Shown here one piece after another: positions 62,576 through 64,000 of a stretch of DNA of 64,000 nt. The stretch spans positions 1-64,000 of the forward strand of contig RXIY01000031.1 in NCBI GenBank assembly GCA_003963405.1. Reading direction: 5' to 3'. Source of the DNA: Hyphomicrobiales bacterium (GTDB lineage: Bacteria; Pseudomonadota; Alphaproteobacteria; Rhizobiales; Beijerinckiaceae). Below the pieces are notes generated by a model. That model had not been told where the DNA came from, searched no databases, and was given only the letters and a program-made list of their open reading frames with translations. A program made the translations under genes and the position numbers. The stretch's first letter is position 1. Every line of letters starts with the position of its first letter.

Positions 62576-63334
62576 TCAGCTGCGCCTCGCCAGCGCCAGC
62601 GGATTCGGCGTGGGTTCACCGATCTTGAACAGAGTGCTTTTGTCCGTGTGTTCGAAAAGCTTGCCGCCCTTGAGGATAAGGCGGGTGGCTTCCTCGTAAC
62701 GCCAGGTTCCATCATCGTGGATCGTTACGCGGATCCGATATTCATCGGTGCGAAAAGCGGATTCAAGAAACGGATTGGAGCAAATACCGCTGGTCGTTAG
62801 GCCCCTCTCGGCGACAAGTTCGAACTCCCTGGCGTCGGACGCCGCCCGGCCGGCCGCCATGGCGGTCTGCCCACGTGGGATCGTCAGAGTCTGCAAAATG
62901 ACCCCCGTCGCCGGCTCCCACAACCAGTAGCCAATCTGGTCGTGATAGGTCTCGACGTCTCCCGGCTTTACAATGTGCTGATGGTAGCGCAATCCGTAAA
63001 AAAGCTGCGGGCCATTGGTCTGGGGATCGATCGGCTGAAGTTCGAGCCGTTCGGCATAGGCTTGCGTCTGCGGCCCCGCAGCCTTCGGATTGACGTCCAA
63101 ACCCTTCTCGCCGCGCCAGACGCCCGCCATGGGACGCAAAGGCCCGAGGTTGGCGAGCGTGTCATGATCAATGTCGGACGGCTCGGTATAAATATCCTCC
63201 AGATAGCGGCCATAGAGATCGGCTGACATCTTGCGCCCTAGAAATCCCGTTTCTTTCTCAGGATGGTAGTATCGGGTCGGAAGAATGTCGATAGGCGAGG
63301 ACAAGGCGCCGGTGGCTCTGCTCATTATGGCCAT
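62576..63334 (-). CDS. Nitrobindin/THAP4-like heme-binding beta-barrel protein
   Basis: A 252-residue FABP-like protein. The barrel part begins around LGPLRPMAGVWRGEKGLDVN and includes QPIDPQTNGPQLFYGLRYHQ, DQIGYWLWEPATGVILQTLT and a conserved C-terminal strand set with GTWRYEEATRLILKG. The His in RYHQHIV or near it could be a heme ligand. Nitrobindin proteins handle NO or peroxynitrite; that is family knowledge. An ATG at 63325 is an alternative start. It diverges from the PPK2 gene. Confidence 0.75.
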   Translation of the reverse strand: MAIMSRATGALSSPIDILPTRYYHPEKETGFLGRKMSADLYGRYLEDIYTEPSDIDHDTLANLGPLRPMAGVWRGEKGLDVNPKAAGPQTQAYAERLELQPIDPQTNGPQLFYGLRYHQHIVKPGDVETYHDQIGYWLWEPATGVILQTLTIPRGQTAMAAGRAASDAREFELVAERGLTTSGICSNPFLESAFRTDEYRIRVTIHDDGTWRYEEATRLILKGGKLFEHTDKSTLFKIGEPTPNPLALARRS

Positions 63335-63403
63335 GTGACAGGTTGACGGTTTTCCGGCCGGGCGTGACCATTGCCGCAGTCCTTATCAATTTGGACAAGA
63401 CGA

Positions 63404-64000
63404 ATGAACTTCAACAAGCGCTTTCGCGTCGATCCCGGCTCCAAAGTCGATCTCGCCGCAGTAGATCCCGGCTTTCATGGAAAGCACGCCAACGACGCCG
63501 AGGCGGCCACCGAGCTTCAGGAGCACTTGCAGCGCATCACCAAAGCGCAGCGCGCCCTTTACGCCGATCGCAGCCACTCTCTGCTGATCGTGCTTCAGGG
63601 CATCGACGGCGCGGGGAAGGACGGGACTTGCTGGCATGTGATCAGCGCCATGGATCCCCAAGGCGTTCAGGTCAGGGGCTTCAAGCAACCGACGGCCGAA
63701 GAGCGCGACCACGATTTTCTCTGGCGCATCCATCCCCATGCGCCCGGGCGCGGAAACGTCGCGATTTTCAACCGTTCGCATTACGAGGACGTTCTGGTCG
63801 TGCGCGTGCACAAACTCGCGCCGAAGGAGATATGGAAGCCCCGCTACGATTTCATAAATGAGTGGGAGAAGCTGCTCTCCGTCGAAAACAACACGACGAT
63901 TTTGAAGTTTTTCCTCTATATTTCGAAGGATGAACAACTCGCCCGCTTCAAGGAGCGGCTCGACGATCCCTCCCACCAGTGGAAAATCAGCGCCTCCGAT
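63404..64000 (+). CDS. PPK2-family polyphosphate kinase, 3' end cut by window edge
   Basis: Transfers phosphate between polyphosphate and nucleoside mono- or diphosphates. The frame runs from the ATG at 63404 to the window end without a stop, 199 codons. It opens FNKRFRVDPGSKVDLAAVDP, and its P-loop is LQGIDGAGKDGT at about residues 64-75. FNRSHYEDVLVVRVHKL follows and DQxxRFxxR-like EQLARFKERLDDP at the end is the lid region. The second half of the protein lies outside the window. Confidence 0.88.
   Translation, partial: MNFNKRFRVDPGSKVDLAAVDPGFHGKHANDAEAATELQEHLQRITKAQRALYADRSHSLLIVLQGIDGAGKDGTCWHVISAMDPQGVQVRGFKQPTAEERDHDFLWRIHPHAPGRGNVAIFNRSHYEDVLVVRVHKLAPKEIWKPRYDFINEWEKLLSVENNTTILKFFLYISKDEQLARFKERLDDPSHQWKISASD

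Noticed and set aside
1..64000. CRISPR array
   Set aside because: No series of regularly spaced short repeats was seen in any region.

Overview
The window is a GC-rich alphaproteobacterial chromosome segment, most likely Hyphomicrobiales (Rhizobiales) and possibly a methylotroph of the Methylocystaceae type. Supporting signs are the pgsA-like/perM/hda/ppk/ppx block beside rnd, the accB-accC-aat-DUF2155-NDUFA12 block, a large adenosylcobalamin-dependent ribonucleotide reductase, an alphaproteobacterial FliJ, and a tandem pair of MxaD-like proteins with a beta-propeller partner of the kind seen near PQQ methanol oxidation genes. The taxonomic call is an inference from gene content and order.

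Region 1 (1-38.8 kb) is core genome. It begins with a partial ribonuclease D gene, a truncated hemoglobin, and a leftward set of polyphosphate and replication-control genes. A polyamine-type ABC transporter follows, fused by overlaps to a methyltransferase and holC. Then come pepA, the LPS export genes lptG and lptD (lptF is absent from its usual place), a DsbA-like protein, aroQ, accBC, aat, NDUFA12, the MxaD/YVTN group, nrdJ with two well-spaced NrdR boxes, rlpA, fliJ, and a ctaA operon. The ctaA operon carries a TIGR04222-type membrane protein with a Cys/Gly tail, an MNIO (DUF692) enzyme and a DUF2063 partner, which together look like a peptide-modification system. A MerR-type regulator and tRNA-Pro(GGG) end this region.

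Region 2 (38.74-52.06 kb) is a first integrated element, bounded by a 47-bp direct repeat of the tRNA-Pro 3' end. Its right side has a tyrosine integrase, an AlpA-type regulator, a PrimPol protein and an SF3-type helicase, as in P4-like satellites. Its left side has decayed phage genes, an IS30 remnant and AT-richer cargo: two Tat-exported esterase-fold paralogues and a small secreted protein.

Region 3 (52.06-62.14 kb) is a second element in tandem, bounded by a shorter copy of the same tRNA end. It has its own integrase and a complete HK97-type head module (portal, connector, protease, major capsid, HNH, large terminase). It has DNA-binding proteins but no recognisable tail, lysis or replication-fork genes. 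That content and the roughly 10-kb size resemble a capsid-forming phage satellite, and this is the most interesting object in the window.

Region 4 (62.14-64.0 kb) returns to chromosome: a possible 31-residue secreted peptide, a nitrobindin-like heme-binding protein and the start of a PPK2-family polyphosphate kinase cut by the window edge.
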